Of a DNA stretch of 64,000 bases, positions 49,577-58,610 are shown in pieces. A model generated the notes under the pieces. It had not been told where the DNA came from. It saw nothing but the letters and a program-made list of their open reading frames with translations, and did not search any database. The DNA comes from Streptomyces verrucosisporus (GTDB lineage: Bacteria; Actinomycetota; Actinomycetes; Streptomycetales; Streptomycetaceae). Numbering within the stretch: position 1 is the first letter of the stretch; the number at the start of each line of letters is the position of its first letter. The DNA is taken from NCBI RefSeq assembly GCF_017114865.1, contig NZ_JADEYH010000016.1, forward strand, positions 62,001 through 126,000, read 5' to 3'. Position numbers and translations under genes: made by a program.

Positions 49577-51031
49577 TCAGGAGACGCCCAGCTCCTTGGC
49601 CTTGGCCTTGAGGTCGTCCAGGCCACCGCACATGAAGAACGCCTGCTCCGGGAAGTGGTCGTACTCGCCGTCGGCGATCGCGTTGAACGCCGCGATCGAC
49701 TCGTCCAGCGGAACGTCCGATCCGTCCAGGCCGGTGAACTGCTTCGCCGCGTGGGTGTTCTGCGACAGGAAGCGCTCGATACGGCGGGCGCGGTGGACGA
49801 CCAGCTTGTCCTCCTCGCCGAGCTCGTCGATGCCGAGGATGGCGATGATGTCCTGGAGGTCCTTGTACTTCTGCAGGATCCCCTTGACGCGCGAGGCGCA
49901 CTCGTAGTGGTCCTTGGAGATGTACCGGGGGTCCAGGATCCGGGAGGTGGAGTCCAGCGGGTCCACCGCCGGGTAGATGCCCTTCTCCGAGATCGGACGC
50001 GACAGAACGGTGGTCGCGTCCAGGTGGGCGAAGGTCGTCGCCGGGGCCGGGTCGGTCAGGTCGTCCGCGGGCACGTAGATCGCCTGCATCGAGGTGATCG
50101 AGTGGCCGCGGGTGGAGGTGATGCGCTCCTGGAGCAGACCCATCTCGTCCGCCAGGTTCGGCTGGTAGCCCACCGCGGAGGGCATGCGGCCCAGCAGGGT
50201 GGACACCTCGGAACCGGCCTGGGTGAAGCGGAAGATGTTGTCGATGAAGAACAGCACGTCCTGCTTCTGGACGTCGCGGAAGTACTCCGCCATCGTCAGA
50301 CCGGCCAGGGCCACGCGCAGACGGGTGCCCGGGGGCTCGTCCATCTGGCCGAAGACCAGCGCGGTCTGCGGGAGAACGCCGGACTCGGCCATCTCCTCGA
50401 TGAGGTCGTTGCCCTCACGGGTGCGCTCGCCGACGCCGGCGAACACGGAAACACCCTCGTGCAGCTTCGCCACACGCATGATCATTTCCTGGATGAGGAC
50501 GGTCTTGCCGACGCCCGCGCCGCCGAACAGACCGATCTTGCCGCCCTTGACGTACGGGGTCAGCAGGTCGACGACCTTCAGGCCGGTCTCGAACATCTCG
50601 GTCTTGGACTCGAGCTGGTCGAAGGCCGGGGCCTTGCGGTGGATCTCCCAGCGCTCGGTGACCTCGGACTCGGCCTCCGGCTCGTTCAGGATGCGGCCCA
50701 GGGTGTTGAACACCCGGCCCTTGGTGACGTCGCCGACGGGCACGGTGATGCCGCGGCCGGTGTCGGTCACCGGGGCCTGGCGGACCAGGCCGTCGGTCGG
50801 CTCCATGGAGATCGCGCGGACCAGGCCCTCGCCCAGGTGCTGGGCGACCTCGAGGGTGAGGGTCTTCTTCGCACCCTCCTCGGCCGGGTCGGCGACCTCG
50901 ACGGTCAGGGCGTTGTAGATCTCCGGCATCGCGTCGACGGGGAACTCCACGTCGACGACCGGGCCGATGACCCGCGCGACGCGGCCGGTGGCCACGCCCG
51001 CCGCAGCGGTCGGCTCAACAGTGGTGGTCAT
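49577..51031 (-). CDS. atpD: F0F1 ATP synthase beta subunit
   Basis: 484 residues. Catalytic subunit of F1. Walker A GGAGVGKTVLIQEMI, catalytic Glu in GVGERTREGNDL, Walker B DVLFFIDNIFRFTQAG, and the conserved DELGEEDKLVVHRARRI (DELSEED region). Six bases after the atpG stop. Confidence 0.98.
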   Translation of the reverse strand: MTTTVEPTAAAGVATGRVARVIGPVVDVEFPVDAMPEIYNALTVEVADPAEEGAKKTLTLEVAQHLGEGLVRAISMEPTDGLVRQAPVTDTGRGITVPVGDVTKGRVFNTLGRILNEPEAESEVTERWEIHRKAPAFDQLESKTEMFETGLKVVDLLTPYVKGGKIGLFGGAGVGKTVLIQEMIMRVAKLHEGVSVFAGVGERTREGNDLIEEMAESGVLPQTALVFGQMDEPPGTRLRVALAGLTMAEYFRDVQKQDVLFFIDNIFRFTQAGSEVSTLLGRMPSAVGYQPNLADEMGLLQERITSTRGHSITSMQAIYVPADDLTDPAPATTFAHLDATTVLSRPISEKGIYPAVDPLDSTSRILDPRYISKDHYECASRVKGILQKYKDLQDIIAILGIDELGEEDKLVVHRARRIERFLSQNTHAAKQFTGLDGSDVPLDESIAAFNAIADGEYDHFPEQAFFMCGGLDDLKAKAKELGVS

Positions 51032-51036
51032 AGTTG

Positions 51037-51951
51037 TCAGTCACTCCCCGCAGAAGCGTCGGCCAGCGCGCTGGCACCACCGACGATCTCGCTGATTTCC
51101 TGGGTGATGTCGGCCTGGCGGGCCTGGTTGGCAAGCCGCGTGAGCGACTTGATGAGGTCCTCGGCGTTGTCCGTCGCCGACTTCATCGCGCGCCGGCGGG
51201 CGGCGTGCTCGGAGGCGGCGGACTGCAGCAGCGCGTTGTAGATGCGGCTCTCGACGTACCGCGGCAGCAGCGCGTCCAGAACCTCCTCCGCCGACGGCTC
51301 GAAGTCGTACAGCGGGCGGATCCGCTCCTGCTTCTCCGCCTGCCGCGTGACCTCGTCGAGGCTGAGCGGCAGCATCCGCTTCTCGACCGGGTTCTGCGTC
51401 ATCATCGACACGAACTCCGTGAAGACGATGTGCAGCTCGTCCACGCCGCCCTCTGCCGTGTCCCTGCGGACCGCCTCGATCAGCGGCCCGGAGACGGCCT
51501 TGGCGTCGGCGTACGACGGCCGGTCGGTGAAGCCCGTCCACGACTGGGCGACCTTCCGGTCGCGGAAGCCGTAGTAGGCCACGCCCTTGCGGCCGATGAT
51601 GTAGGAGTCGACCTCCTTGCCCTCGGCCCGCAGCCGCTCGGCCAGCCGGTCGGCCGCCTTGATCGCGTTGGCCGAGTAGCCGCCCGCCAGACCGCGGTCG
51701 CTCGTGACGAGCAGGACCGCGGCCCGGGCCGGCTTCTCGGCCTCGGTGGTCAGCGGGTGCTGGGTGTCGGAACCGGTGGCGACGGCCGCGACGGCCCGGG
51801 TCAGCTCCTCGGCGTACGGAGTCGACGCGGCCACCTGGCGCTGTGCCTTGACGATGCGCGACGCGGAGATCATCTCCATCGCCTTGGTGATCTTCTTGGT
51901 CGCGCTGACGGAGCGAATCCGCCGCTTGTAGATCCTGACCTGCGCGCCCAT
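51037..51951 (-). CDS. atpG: F0F1 ATP synthase gamma subunit
   Basis: 304 residues starting MGAQVRIYKRRIRSVSATKKITKAMEMIS, quoted here to its family pattern only as RIRSV..KITKAMEM. Central rotor stalk. C-terminal helix ends SEIVGGASALADASAGSD. An actinobacterial insertion region is present (EEVLDALLPRYVESRIYN). Start lies two bases from the atpA stop. Confidence 0.97.
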   Translation of the reverse strand: MGAQVRIYKRRIRSVSATKKITKAMEMISASRIVKAQRQVAASTPYAEELTRAVAAVATGSDTQHPLTTEAEKPARAAVLLVTSDRGLAGGYSANAIKAADRLAERLRAEGKEVDSYIIGRKGVAYYGFRDRKVAQSWTGFTDRPSYADAKAVSGPLIEAVRRDTAEGGVDELHIVFTEFVSMMTQNPVEKRMLPLSLDEVTRQAEKQERIRPLYDFEPSAEEVLDALLPRYVESRIYNALLQSAASEHAARRRAMKSATDNAEDLIKSLTRLANQARQADITQEISEIVGGASALADASAGSD

Positions 51952-51953
51952 GC

Positions 51954-53525
51954 TCAGCCCTCGCCCAGCAGCTTGCCGTCCGAGGTCTCGAACTGCTTCT
52001 TGAAGGAGGCGATGGCGTCCGACAGCACCTGGAGGGTGTCGTCGGACATCTTGCCGCCCTCGCGGATGCCGGTCATCAGGTCCTTGCGCTCGCGGTGCAG
52101 GTGCTCCAGCAGGTCGCCCTCGAAGCGCCGGATGTCCTCGACGGGGACATCGTCCATACGGCCGGTGGTGCCCGCCCAGATGGAGACGACCTGGTCCTCG
52201 GTCGGGTACGGCGCGTACTGGGACTGCTTGAGCAGCTCGACCATGCGCTTGCCTCGCTCCAGCGCCGCCTTGGAGGCGTCGTCCAGGTCGGAGCCGAAGG
52301 CGGCGAACGCCTCCAGCTCGCGGAACTGGGCGAGGTCCACACGCAGCCGGCCGGAGACCTGCTTCATGGCCTTGTGCTGGGCCGAGCCACCGACTCGGGA
52401 GACGGAGATACCGACGTTCAGCGCCGGGCGCTGGCCCGCGTTGAACAGGTCGGACTCCAGGAAGCACTGGCCGTCGGTGATGGAGATGACGTTGGTCGGG
52501 ATGAACGCCGACACGTCGTTCGCCTTGGTCTCGATGATCGGCAGACCGGTCATCGAGCCGGCGCCCATCTCGTCCGAGAGCTTGGCGCAGCGCTCCAGCA
52601 GCCGGGAGTGCAGGTAGAAGACGTCGCCCGGGTAGGCCTCGCGGCCCGGCGGACGGCGCAGCAGCAGGGACACGGCGCGGTAGGCGTCGGCCTGCTTGGA
52701 CAGGTCGTCGAAGATGATCAGGACGTGCTTGCCCTGGTACATCCAGTGCTGCCCGATGGCCGAGCCGGTGTAGGGCGCCAGGTACTTGAAGCCCGCCGGG
52801 TCGGACGCCGGGGCGGCGACGATGGTGGTGTACTCCAGCGCGCCGTTCTCCTCCAGCGCCGCGCGCACGGAGGCGATGGTGGAGCCCTTCTGGCCGACGG
52901 CGACGTAGATGCAGCGGACCTGCTTGCTCGGGTCGCCGGAGCGCCAGTTGTCGCGCTGGTTGATGATCGTGTCGATCGCCAGGGCGGTCTTGCCGGTCTG
53001 GCGGTCGCCGATGATCAGCTGGCGCTGGCCGCGGCCGATCGGGGTCATCGCGTCGACGGCCTTGTAGCCCGTCTCCATCGGCTCGTGCACCGACTTGCGC
53101 TGCATGACCGTGGGGGCCTGCAGTTCGAGGGCGCGGCGGCCCTCGGTCTCGATCTCGCCGAGGCCGTCGACCGGGTTGCCCAGCGGGTCGACGACACGGC
53201 CGAGGTAACCGTCGCCGACCGCGACGGAGAGGACCTCGCCGGTGCGGCGCACCGTCTGGCCCTCCTCGATGCCGCTGAACTCGCCGAGGACGACCGCGCC
53301 GATCTCGCGCTCCTCGAGGTTGAGGGCGAGGCCGAGGGTGCCGTCCTCGAACTTCAGCAGCTCGTTCGCCATGGTCGAGGGAAGACCCTCGACCTTCGCA
53401 ATGCCGTCACCGGCAAGGCTGACCGTCCCGACCTCTTCGCGCGAGGCCGCGTCCGGCTTGTACGACTGGACGAAGTTCTCCAGCGCGTCCCGGATCTCAT
53501 CCGGCCGGATCGTGAGCTCCGCCAT
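51954..53525 (-). CDS. atpA: F0F1 ATP synthase alpha subunit
   Basis: 523 residues from MAELTIRPDEIRDALENF at 53525. Non-catalytic nucleotide-binding subunit with P-loop IIGDRQTGKTALAIDTI, HVLIIFDDLSKQADAYR and the crown domain VLGEFSGIEEGQTVRRTG. C-terminus lies next to atpG. A 119-base gap from atpH contains a small GC hairpin. Confidence 0.98.
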   Translation of the reverse strand: MAELTIRPDEIRDALENFVQSYKPDAASREEVGTVSLAGDGIAKVEGLPSTMANELLKFEDGTLGLALNLEEREIGAVVLGEFSGIEEGQTVRRTGEVLSVAVGDGYLGRVVDPLGNPVDGLGEIETEGRRALELQAPTVMQRKSVHEPMETGYKAVDAMTPIGRGQRQLIIGDRQTGKTALAIDTIINQRDNWRSGDPSKQVRCIYVAVGQKGSTIASVRAALEENGALEYTTIVAAPASDPAGFKYLAPYTGSAIGQHWMYQGKHVLIIFDDLSKQADAYRAVSLLLRRPPGREAYPGDVFYLHSRLLERCAKLSDEMGAGSMTGLPIIETKANDVSAFIPTNVISITDGQCFLESDLFNAGQRPALNVGISVSRVGGSAQHKAMKQVSGRLRVDLAQFRELEAFAAFGSDLDDASKAALERGKRMVELLKQSQYAPYPTEDQVVSIWAGTTGRMDDVPVEDIRRFEGDLLEHLHRERKDLMTGIREGGKMSDDTLQVLSDAIASFKKQFETSDGKLLGEG

Positions 53526-53644
53526 CTGGGTTCCCTGCTCTCCTTGTTGGGCCCGTATGTGTCTGCTACGGCCCAACTCGGGCCGCCAGTACTGCTTCTT
53601 GAGTTGGTGTGGCCTACCGCCCGCGGTGTCCGCGGGCCGTGGGC

Positions 53645-54469
53645 TCAGCTCGCCATCCGCCGGGTCGCCCCTTCGAGGCGCTCCGAGACGGTGCCGTCGA
53701 TGATCTCGTCGCCGACCCGCACCCGGATCCCGCCGAGGACCTCGGGGTCCACGTCCAGGTTGAGGTGCATCTCGCGCCCGAAGAGCCTCGCCAGTGCGGC
53801 GCCCAGGCGCTGCTTCTGGCGGTCGCTGAGCGGTACGGCCGAGGTGACCACCGCGACCGAGCGGTCGCGACGCTCGGCGGCCAGCCTGGAGAGGGCTTCG
53901 AGCCCTGCTTCAAGACTACGGCCACGCGGCTGGCGCACGAGGCGGACGACCAGTCGCTCGGTGGCGGGCTTGGCCCGGCCGCCCAGCAGCCGCCGCAGCA
54001 GCTCGGTCTTGGCCGCCTTCAGGCTGTCGTCGGTGATCTTGCCGCCGAGAGCCGCACGCAGCTCCGGGGAGGAGGCCACCGTCCGGGAGAACCGGAACAG
54101 CTCGTCCTCCACGTCGTCCAGCGTGCCGTCACGCTCGGCCGCGGTGAGGTCGGCGACGTCGGCGAGCTGCTCGACCGCGTCCACCAGGTCGCGCGAACGC
54201 GACCAGCGGGAGCGGACCATGCCGGAGACCAGATCGACGGCCGCGCCGCCGACCTGGCCGCCCAGCAGGCGTCCGACCAGCTCGGCCTTGGCCTCGCCGG
54301 GCTGCGCCGGGTCGGTCAGGACCCGGCGCAGCGACACCTCGCGGTCGAGCAGCGCGGTGACCGCGGCCAGCTCCTCGGCGAGCCGGGCCGCGTCGACGGA
54401 CGTGGAGTCCGTCAGCGCGTCCAGTCGCTCGCGGGCGGCGGCCAGTGCCTCGCGACTCGCTCCGTTCAT
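53645..54469 (-). CDS. atpH: F0F1 ATP synthase delta subunit
   Basis: 274 residues, the long actinobacterial version (about 180 elsewhere). N-terminal helical bundle (EALAAARERLDALTDSTSVD) and C-terminal domain DVDPEVLGGIRVRVGDEIID, which caps F1 and binds the b stalk. Start overlaps the atpF stop (ATGA). Confidence 0.95.
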   Translation of the reverse strand: MNGASREALAAARERLDALTDSTSVDAARLAEELAAVTALLDREVSLRRVLTDPAQPGEAKAELVGRLLGGQVGGAAVDLVSGMVRSRWSRSRDLVDAVEQLADVADLTAAERDGTLDDVEDELFRFSRTVASSPELRAALGGKITDDSLKAAKTELLRRLLGGRAKPATERLVVRLVRQPRGRSLEAGLEALSRLAAERRDRSVAVVTSAVPLSDRQKQRLGAALARLFGREMHLNLDVDPEVLGGIRVRVGDEIIDGTVSERLEGATRRMAS

Positions 54470-55020
54470 CGGGCGGCTCCAGAGGACTCGGCGGAGGCCG
54501 CCTTCCCCTCGAGCTCGTCGAGGAAGCGGTCGATCGTGCGGCTCTGCCGGGCGACGTCCTCCAGGGACTCGCCGACCAGCTTGCCGGCCAGGTCGGTGGC
54601 GAGCTTGCCCACGTCCTGGCGCAGCGACTGCGCGGCCTGCCGACGGTCGGCCTCGATCTGGGCGTGGCCCGCGGCGATGATCTCCTCACGCTGCCGCTGG
54701 CCCTCCTCGCGCATCTCGGCGATGAGCGCGGCGCCCTGCTCCTGCGCCTCCTGGCGCAGGCGCGCGGCCTCGTGACGAGCCTCGGCGAGCTGGACTCGGT
54801 ACTCCTCGAGCGTCTGCTGCGCCTCGGCCTGAGCAGCTTCGGCCTTCTCGATGCCTCCCTCGATCGCCTCGCGGCGCTCGTCCAGGGCCTTGTTGATGGC
54901 CGGGAGGAGCTTCTTGGCGAACACGAAGAAGACGATGCCGAAGGCGATCAGGCCGATGACGACCTCGGGCCAGACCGGAAGCAGCGGGGACTGCGCTTCC
55001 GAAGCTGCCAGGTTCATCAT
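54466..55020 (-). CDS. atpF: F0F1 ATP synthase b subunit
   Basis: 184 residues. One N-terminal helix (VWPEVVIGLIAFGIVFFVF), then a long coiled-coil peripheral stalk (IEKAEAAQAEAQQTLEEYR, ARLRQEAQEQGA). Two Met codons stand at 55020 and 55017; GAAAGG upstream favours the first. Anchors the stator. Confidence 0.96.
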   Translation of the reverse strand: MMNLAASEAQSPLLPVWPEVVIGLIAFGIVFFVFAKKLLPAINKALDERREAIEGGIEKAEAAQAEAQQTLEEYRVQLAEARHEAARLRQEAQEQGAALIAEMREEGQRQREEIIAAGHAQIEADRRQAAQSLRQDVGKLATDLAGKLVGESLEDVARQSRTIDRFLDELEGKAASAESSGAAR

Positions 55021-55054
55021 GATGGACCTTTCGTCGGTTCCGTTTGCGGCTTCG

Positions 55055-55285
55055 TCAGAGGATGAACGGGACGACGAAGCCGATCAGCGCCAGGGCCTCG
55101 ACGACCGCGAAGCCGAGCAGCATGTTCTGGCGGATGAGGCCGGCGGCCTCGGGCTGGCGGGCGATGGCCTGCACACCGTTACCGAAGATGATGCCGATGC
55201 CGATACCGGGGCCGATCGCGGCGAGGCCGTAGCCGATGGTGCCGACGTTGCCTTCGACAGCTGCGAGGGTCTCCAGAGCAGACAT
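55055..55285 (-). CDS. atpE: F0F1 ATP synthase c subunit
   Basis: 76 residues starting MSALETLAAVEGNVG, two helices. GAIGPGIGIG-type glycine packing in helix 1, polar loop ARQPE (with Arg43-Gln44-Pro45) and the ion-binding Glu63 in FAVVEALALIG. No extra Na+-coordinating Gln/Thr pair stands out, so proton use is expected. Confidence 0.96.
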   Translation of the reverse strand: MSALETLAAVEGNVGTIGYGLAAIGPGIGIGIIFGNGVQAIARQPEAAGLIRQNMLLGFAVVEALALIGFVVPFIL

Positions 55286-55385
55286 TCCTTGGGTTCCTTC
55301 TCTTGGTGGGCCGGTGGGTGGTTGGTCCACCGGACGTCTGGGGTTGGGCGGGTGGTGGCTGGGCTGGACCGCGGTACCGGTCCGG

Positions 55386-56195
55386 TCAGTGCGCCTCTTC
55401 CAGGGCCTGGGAGAGGTAGGTGGCGGTCAGCACGGTGAAGACGTAGGCCTGCAGCGCCTGGATGAACAGCTCGAAGACCGTCAGCACCACGGTCATCGCG
55501 AACGAGGCGGTCGCGTAGAGGGTGCCGAGGAAGGTACCGAGCATGTACCAGGTGGCGATCGTGAAGATCAGGATCAGGATGTGGCCGGCGAACATGTTCG
55601 CGAAGAGCCGGACCGCCAGCGTGAAGGGCCGCACGAAGATGTTGGAGATGAACTCGATCGGCGTGAGCAGCACGTAGATCGGCTTCGGCAGCCCGCTGGG
55701 GACGCAGAGGTTGCGGATACCGCCGACGAAACCGTTCGTCTTGAAGGTCACCGTCATGTAGGTGATCCAGACGACGACCGCGAGGCCGGCCGGGTAGGCG
55801 ATGACCGAGCTGACCGGGAACTGGGCGATGGGGATGATCGCCCAGAGGTTCAGCATCCACACGAAGAAGAACAGCGACACCAGGAGCGGGATGAAGGCGT
55901 CGCCCTTCTTCCCCATCACCTCCCGGGCGATGCCCCGGCGCACGAACTCGTACAGCGCCTCGGCGACCATCTGCAGCTTGCCGGGGACCACCTTGGGCTT
56001 GGAGAAGGCCGCCCAGAAGAAGGTGAGGATCGCGGCCGTGCCGATGAGCGCGAGGAGCATCGGCTTGTTGAACTCGAACCCGCCGACCTCGAAGATCGGG
56101 TCGAAGATGAACGACCACACACTGGGGGCCTGGAAGCCACAGTCCTTGAACAGGTGGCAGTCAACCTCGAAGGCGAGCAACTGGTCACTACTCAC
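55386..56195 (-). CDS. atpB: F0F1 ATP synthase a subunit
   Basis: 269 residues from a GTG at 56195 with AAGGAG upstream. Five or six transmembrane helices. Essential Arg in LAVRLFANMFAGH and the helix PFTLAVRLFANMF. Proton channel partner of the c ring. 267 bases separate it from atpI. Confidence 0.95.
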   Translation of the reverse strand: MSSDQLLAFEVDCHLFKDCGFQAPSVWSFIFDPIFEVGGFEFNKPMLLALIGTAAILTFFWAAFSKPKVVPGKLQMVAEALYEFVRRGIAREVMGKKGDAFIPLLVSLFFFVWMLNLWAIIPIAQFPVSSVIAYPAGLAVVVWITYMTVTFKTNGFVGGIRNLCVPSGLPKPIYVLLTPIEFISNIFVRPFTLAVRLFANMFAGHILILIFTIATWYMLGTFLGTLYATASFAMTVVLTVFELFIQALQAYVFTVLTATYLSQALEEAH

Positions 56196-56462
56196 CGCGA
56201 GCTCCTTCGGTCGGACGCATGGGTACGGCTACCTCGGGGTGTCGGCATGGCGCTGGGCCACGGGGCGGCACTGGACTGGGGTGGGCGGGAAGGGACCGGC
56301 CGACTATGCGACAGGACGGCCCCGTGAAGAGGCGAGGAGCGTCCGGCGCTGTCCCGCACAGCGCCTTCGCCAAGGCTCGCGGCCCTCTCGGCGTCGGACG
56401 ATAGCAGCCCGGCGGGTGCGGCTTTCCACCGCCCCTGCCCGGAGCCTTCGCGCTGTTCGCGG

Positions 56463-56906
56463 TCACGCGCGGGATTCCGCTGCGGGGGAGCCCGGGGAGG
56501 CCTTGCCGGTCCCGGAGGGCTCCACGTACGGGGTCTTGAGCCGGGTGTGCGTCCACGCCTGGGCGGCGAGCCACACCAGGAGGCAGGCAAGCACCGTGAA
56601 GCCGAACACGCGGCCGTCCATGAAGGTGGCGTCCCGCAGGAGCCTCATCACCACGAACATGGCGATCACCTGGGTCGTGTAGACCAGGAATCCCGCTCCG
56701 AGGAGCAGTTCGGGCCACTGTCGTCCGACCCGGCCGAGCACGTGGAGGCCCGCGCCGAAGAACGCGAGGACCACCACGGTGGCCAGGCCTGCTCCCAGGG
56801 CGCCCTCGCCTCCCGAGACGACCGCGCCGACGATCACGCCGACCAGGCCGGCACCGGCTGAGGGAATCGCGGCGCCACGAAGGATCCGGGCGTCGTTCGA
56901 CTGCAT
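56463..56906 (-). CDS. atpI: AtpI-like protein, first gene of the atp operon
   Basis: 147 residues, start MQSNDARILRGAAIPSAGAG. Four transmembrane segments (LVGVIVGAVVSGG, ATVVVLAFFGAGLHVLG, ELLLGAGFLVYTTQVIAMFVV, FGFTVLACLLVWLAAQAW). AtpI assists c-ring assembly in some bacteria; the actinobacterial version is poorly conserved. Position before atpB supports the name. GGAG is eight bases upstream. Confidence 0.8.
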   Translation of the reverse strand: MQSNDARILRGAAIPSAGAGLVGVIVGAVVSGGEGALGAGLATVVVLAFFGAGLHVLGRVGRQWPELLLGAGFLVYTTQVIAMFVVMRLLRDATFMDGRVFGFTVLACLLVWLAAQAWTHTRLKTPYVEPSGTGKASPGSPAAESRA

Positions 56907-57027
56907 AAACGCTGCTCCAGCAGGGTGGTCTACGGGGGGCGGTGCGTGACCTTCGAAAGCTGTGGTCGCCCGGCGGAACGGACTCGCGGATCGGGGGCAC
57001 TGGAGGCCACCGGCCTTCTCGCCGGAC

Positions 57028-57045
57028 TCGTGAACGGTATCACAA
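57028..57045. promoter_or_regulatory. Candidate Rex operator upstream of the atp operon
   Basis: On the minus strand TTGTGATACCGTTCACGA, close to the Rex consensus TTGTGAA-N4-TTCACAA: 12 of 14 defined positions match. It lies 122 bases before the atpI start. Rex senses NADH/NAD and represses respiratory genes in S. coelicolor. Confidence 0.5.
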
Positions 57046-57071
57046 ACTATTTGATGAGGTCTTTACCTAGT

Positions 57072-57093
57072 TCGTGTGCGGACTGTCACACGA
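57072..57093. promoter_or_regulatory. Inverted repeat TCGTGTG-N8-CACACGA
   Basis: 7-bp arms in the same 234-base gap as the Rex-like site. It may be part of the atp promoter control or a weak end to the upstream gene at 57141. Confidence 0.35.
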
Positions 57094-57140
57094 GCGGGTC
57101 AGCCGGCGGTACTCCGCGGTGACGAACGACGGCGGGACTG

Positions 57141-58469
57141 CTAGGAGCGGTTGTCGGCAGTGGGGCGGCCGTCGCGCACCAGGCGATCGTACTCACCGAG
57201 CGCCGTCGCCCCCGAGGGCCGCCGCCCGGTCTCCGGGCCGGTCCGCGCGGGGCCCTCGTCCGCGCCGTCGGTCCCTTCCCCCGGCCGCTCGGCCGGCCCG
57301 CGGCGGGCGCGGTAGCGCGGCGGCACGAGCCGCTGCGCCCAGTCCGGCACCCTCGGGGTGAACCTCGGCAGCAGCAGGATCACCAGCCCCACCGCGCTCA
57401 GCAGCACGATCGCGAGCACGATGACCAGGCTGGAGGAGCGCACCGAGAAGGCCACCGCACCGAAGGCGATCAGCGCCGACCAGAAGTACATGATCAGCAC
57501 CGCGCGGCTGTGGGAGTGGCCGATCTCCAGCAGCCGGTGGTGCAGATGGCCGCGGTCGGCGGCGAACGGCGACTGGCCCCGCCAGGTGCGCCGCACCACC
57601 GCCAGCACCAGGTCGGCGATGGGCACCGCGATGATCGTCAGCGGCAGCAGCACCGGCATGTAAACCGGCACCATCGTCTGGACCGTGGTCTTGACCGAGC
57701 CGGTGGTGTCGGTGATGACGTCCGGGTCCACCTGCCCGGTGATGGAGACCGCCCCGGCGGCCAGCACCAGGCCGATGAGCATCGACCCGGAATCACCCAT
57801 GAAGATCCGCGCGGGGTGCATGTTGTGCGGCAGGAAGCCCAGGCACATGCCCATCAGAACGGCGGCGAAGAGCGTCGCGGGGGCCGCGGCCTCGATGCCG
57901 TAGCCGTACCAGATCCGGTAGGCGTACATGAAGAACGCCGCGGCCGCGATGCCGACCATGCCCGAGGCCAGGCCGTCCAGGCCGTCGACGAAGTTGACCG
58001 CGTTGATGGTGACGACGACCACCGCCACCGTCAGCAGCGTGCCCTGCAGCGGGGTCAGCGCGACGTTGCCCACGCCCGGCACCGGCAGCCACAGGATCGT
58101 CAGGCCCTGCCAGACCATCACGCCCGCCGCGATCATCTGGCCGCCGAGCTTGATCAGCGCGTCCACGCCCCACTTGTCGTCCAGGACGCCCAGCAGCCAG
58201 ATCAGGCCGGCGCCGGCCAGCAGCGCGCGGGGCTCGTCGGAGAGCCGGAAGACATCGCCGACGTTGGTGAGCTGGGAGGCGGCCAGCAGACCCGCGCACA
58301 GCCCGCCGAACATGGCGATGCCGCCGAGCCGGGGCGTCGGTTCGCGGTGCACGTCCCGGGCACGGATCTCGGGCATCGCGCCCGCCGCGATCGCGAACTT
58401 CCTCACCGGACCGGTGAGGAGGTAGGTGACCGCGGCCGTGACGCACAGCGTCAGCAGGTATTCACGCAC
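57141..58469 (-). CDS. Polyprenyl-phosphate GlcNAc-1-phosphate transferase (WecA/TagO type)
   Basis: 442 residues from GTG at 58469 with GGGGA upstream. About ten or eleven transmembrane helices; motifs TPRLGGIAMFGG, NAVNFVDGLDGLASG (catalytic Asp pair), NMHPARIFMGDSGSMLIG and the cytoplasmic loop ADRGHLHHRLLEIGHS. Links a sugar-1-phosphate to undecaprenyl phosphate, the first step of teichoic-acid or other wall-polymer synthesis. The C-terminus has a long Arg/Gly/Pro/Thr tail. The lcpA-type gene at 62.4 kb could attach such polymers to the wall. Confidence 0.92.
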   Translation of the reverse strand: MREYLLTLCVTAAVTYLLTGPVRKFAIAAGAMPEIRARDVHREPTPRLGGIAMFGGLCAGLLAASQLTNVGDVFRLSDEPRALLAGAGLIWLLGVLDDKWGVDALIKLGGQMIAAGVMVWQGLTILWLPVPGVGNVALTPLQGTLLTVAVVVVTINAVNFVDGLDGLASGMVGIAAAAFFMYAYRIWYGYGIEAAAPATLFAAVLMGMCLGFLPHNMHPARIFMGDSGSMLIGLVLAAGAVSITGQVDPDVITDTTGSVKTTVQTMVPVYMPVLLPLTIIAVPIADLVLAVVRRTWRGQSPFAADRGHLHHRLLEIGHSHSRAVLIMYFWSALIAFGAVAFSVRSSSLVIVLAIVLLSAVGLVILLLPRFTPRVPDWAQRLVPPRYRARRGPAERPGEGTDGADEGPARTGPETGRRPSGATALGEYDRLVRDGRPTADNRS

Positions 58470-58610
58470 GGATTCCCCATGACTCTCGCGGGCTCCCCGG
58501 GCTCACGCCCGGGACACCACACCTTAGACAACGGTCCGGTGCGGACGGTCGCGCGCCCGGCACAGGCCGGCACCGGCCGGCGTGCGGACGTGTGACCGCC
58601 CGGTACGGTC

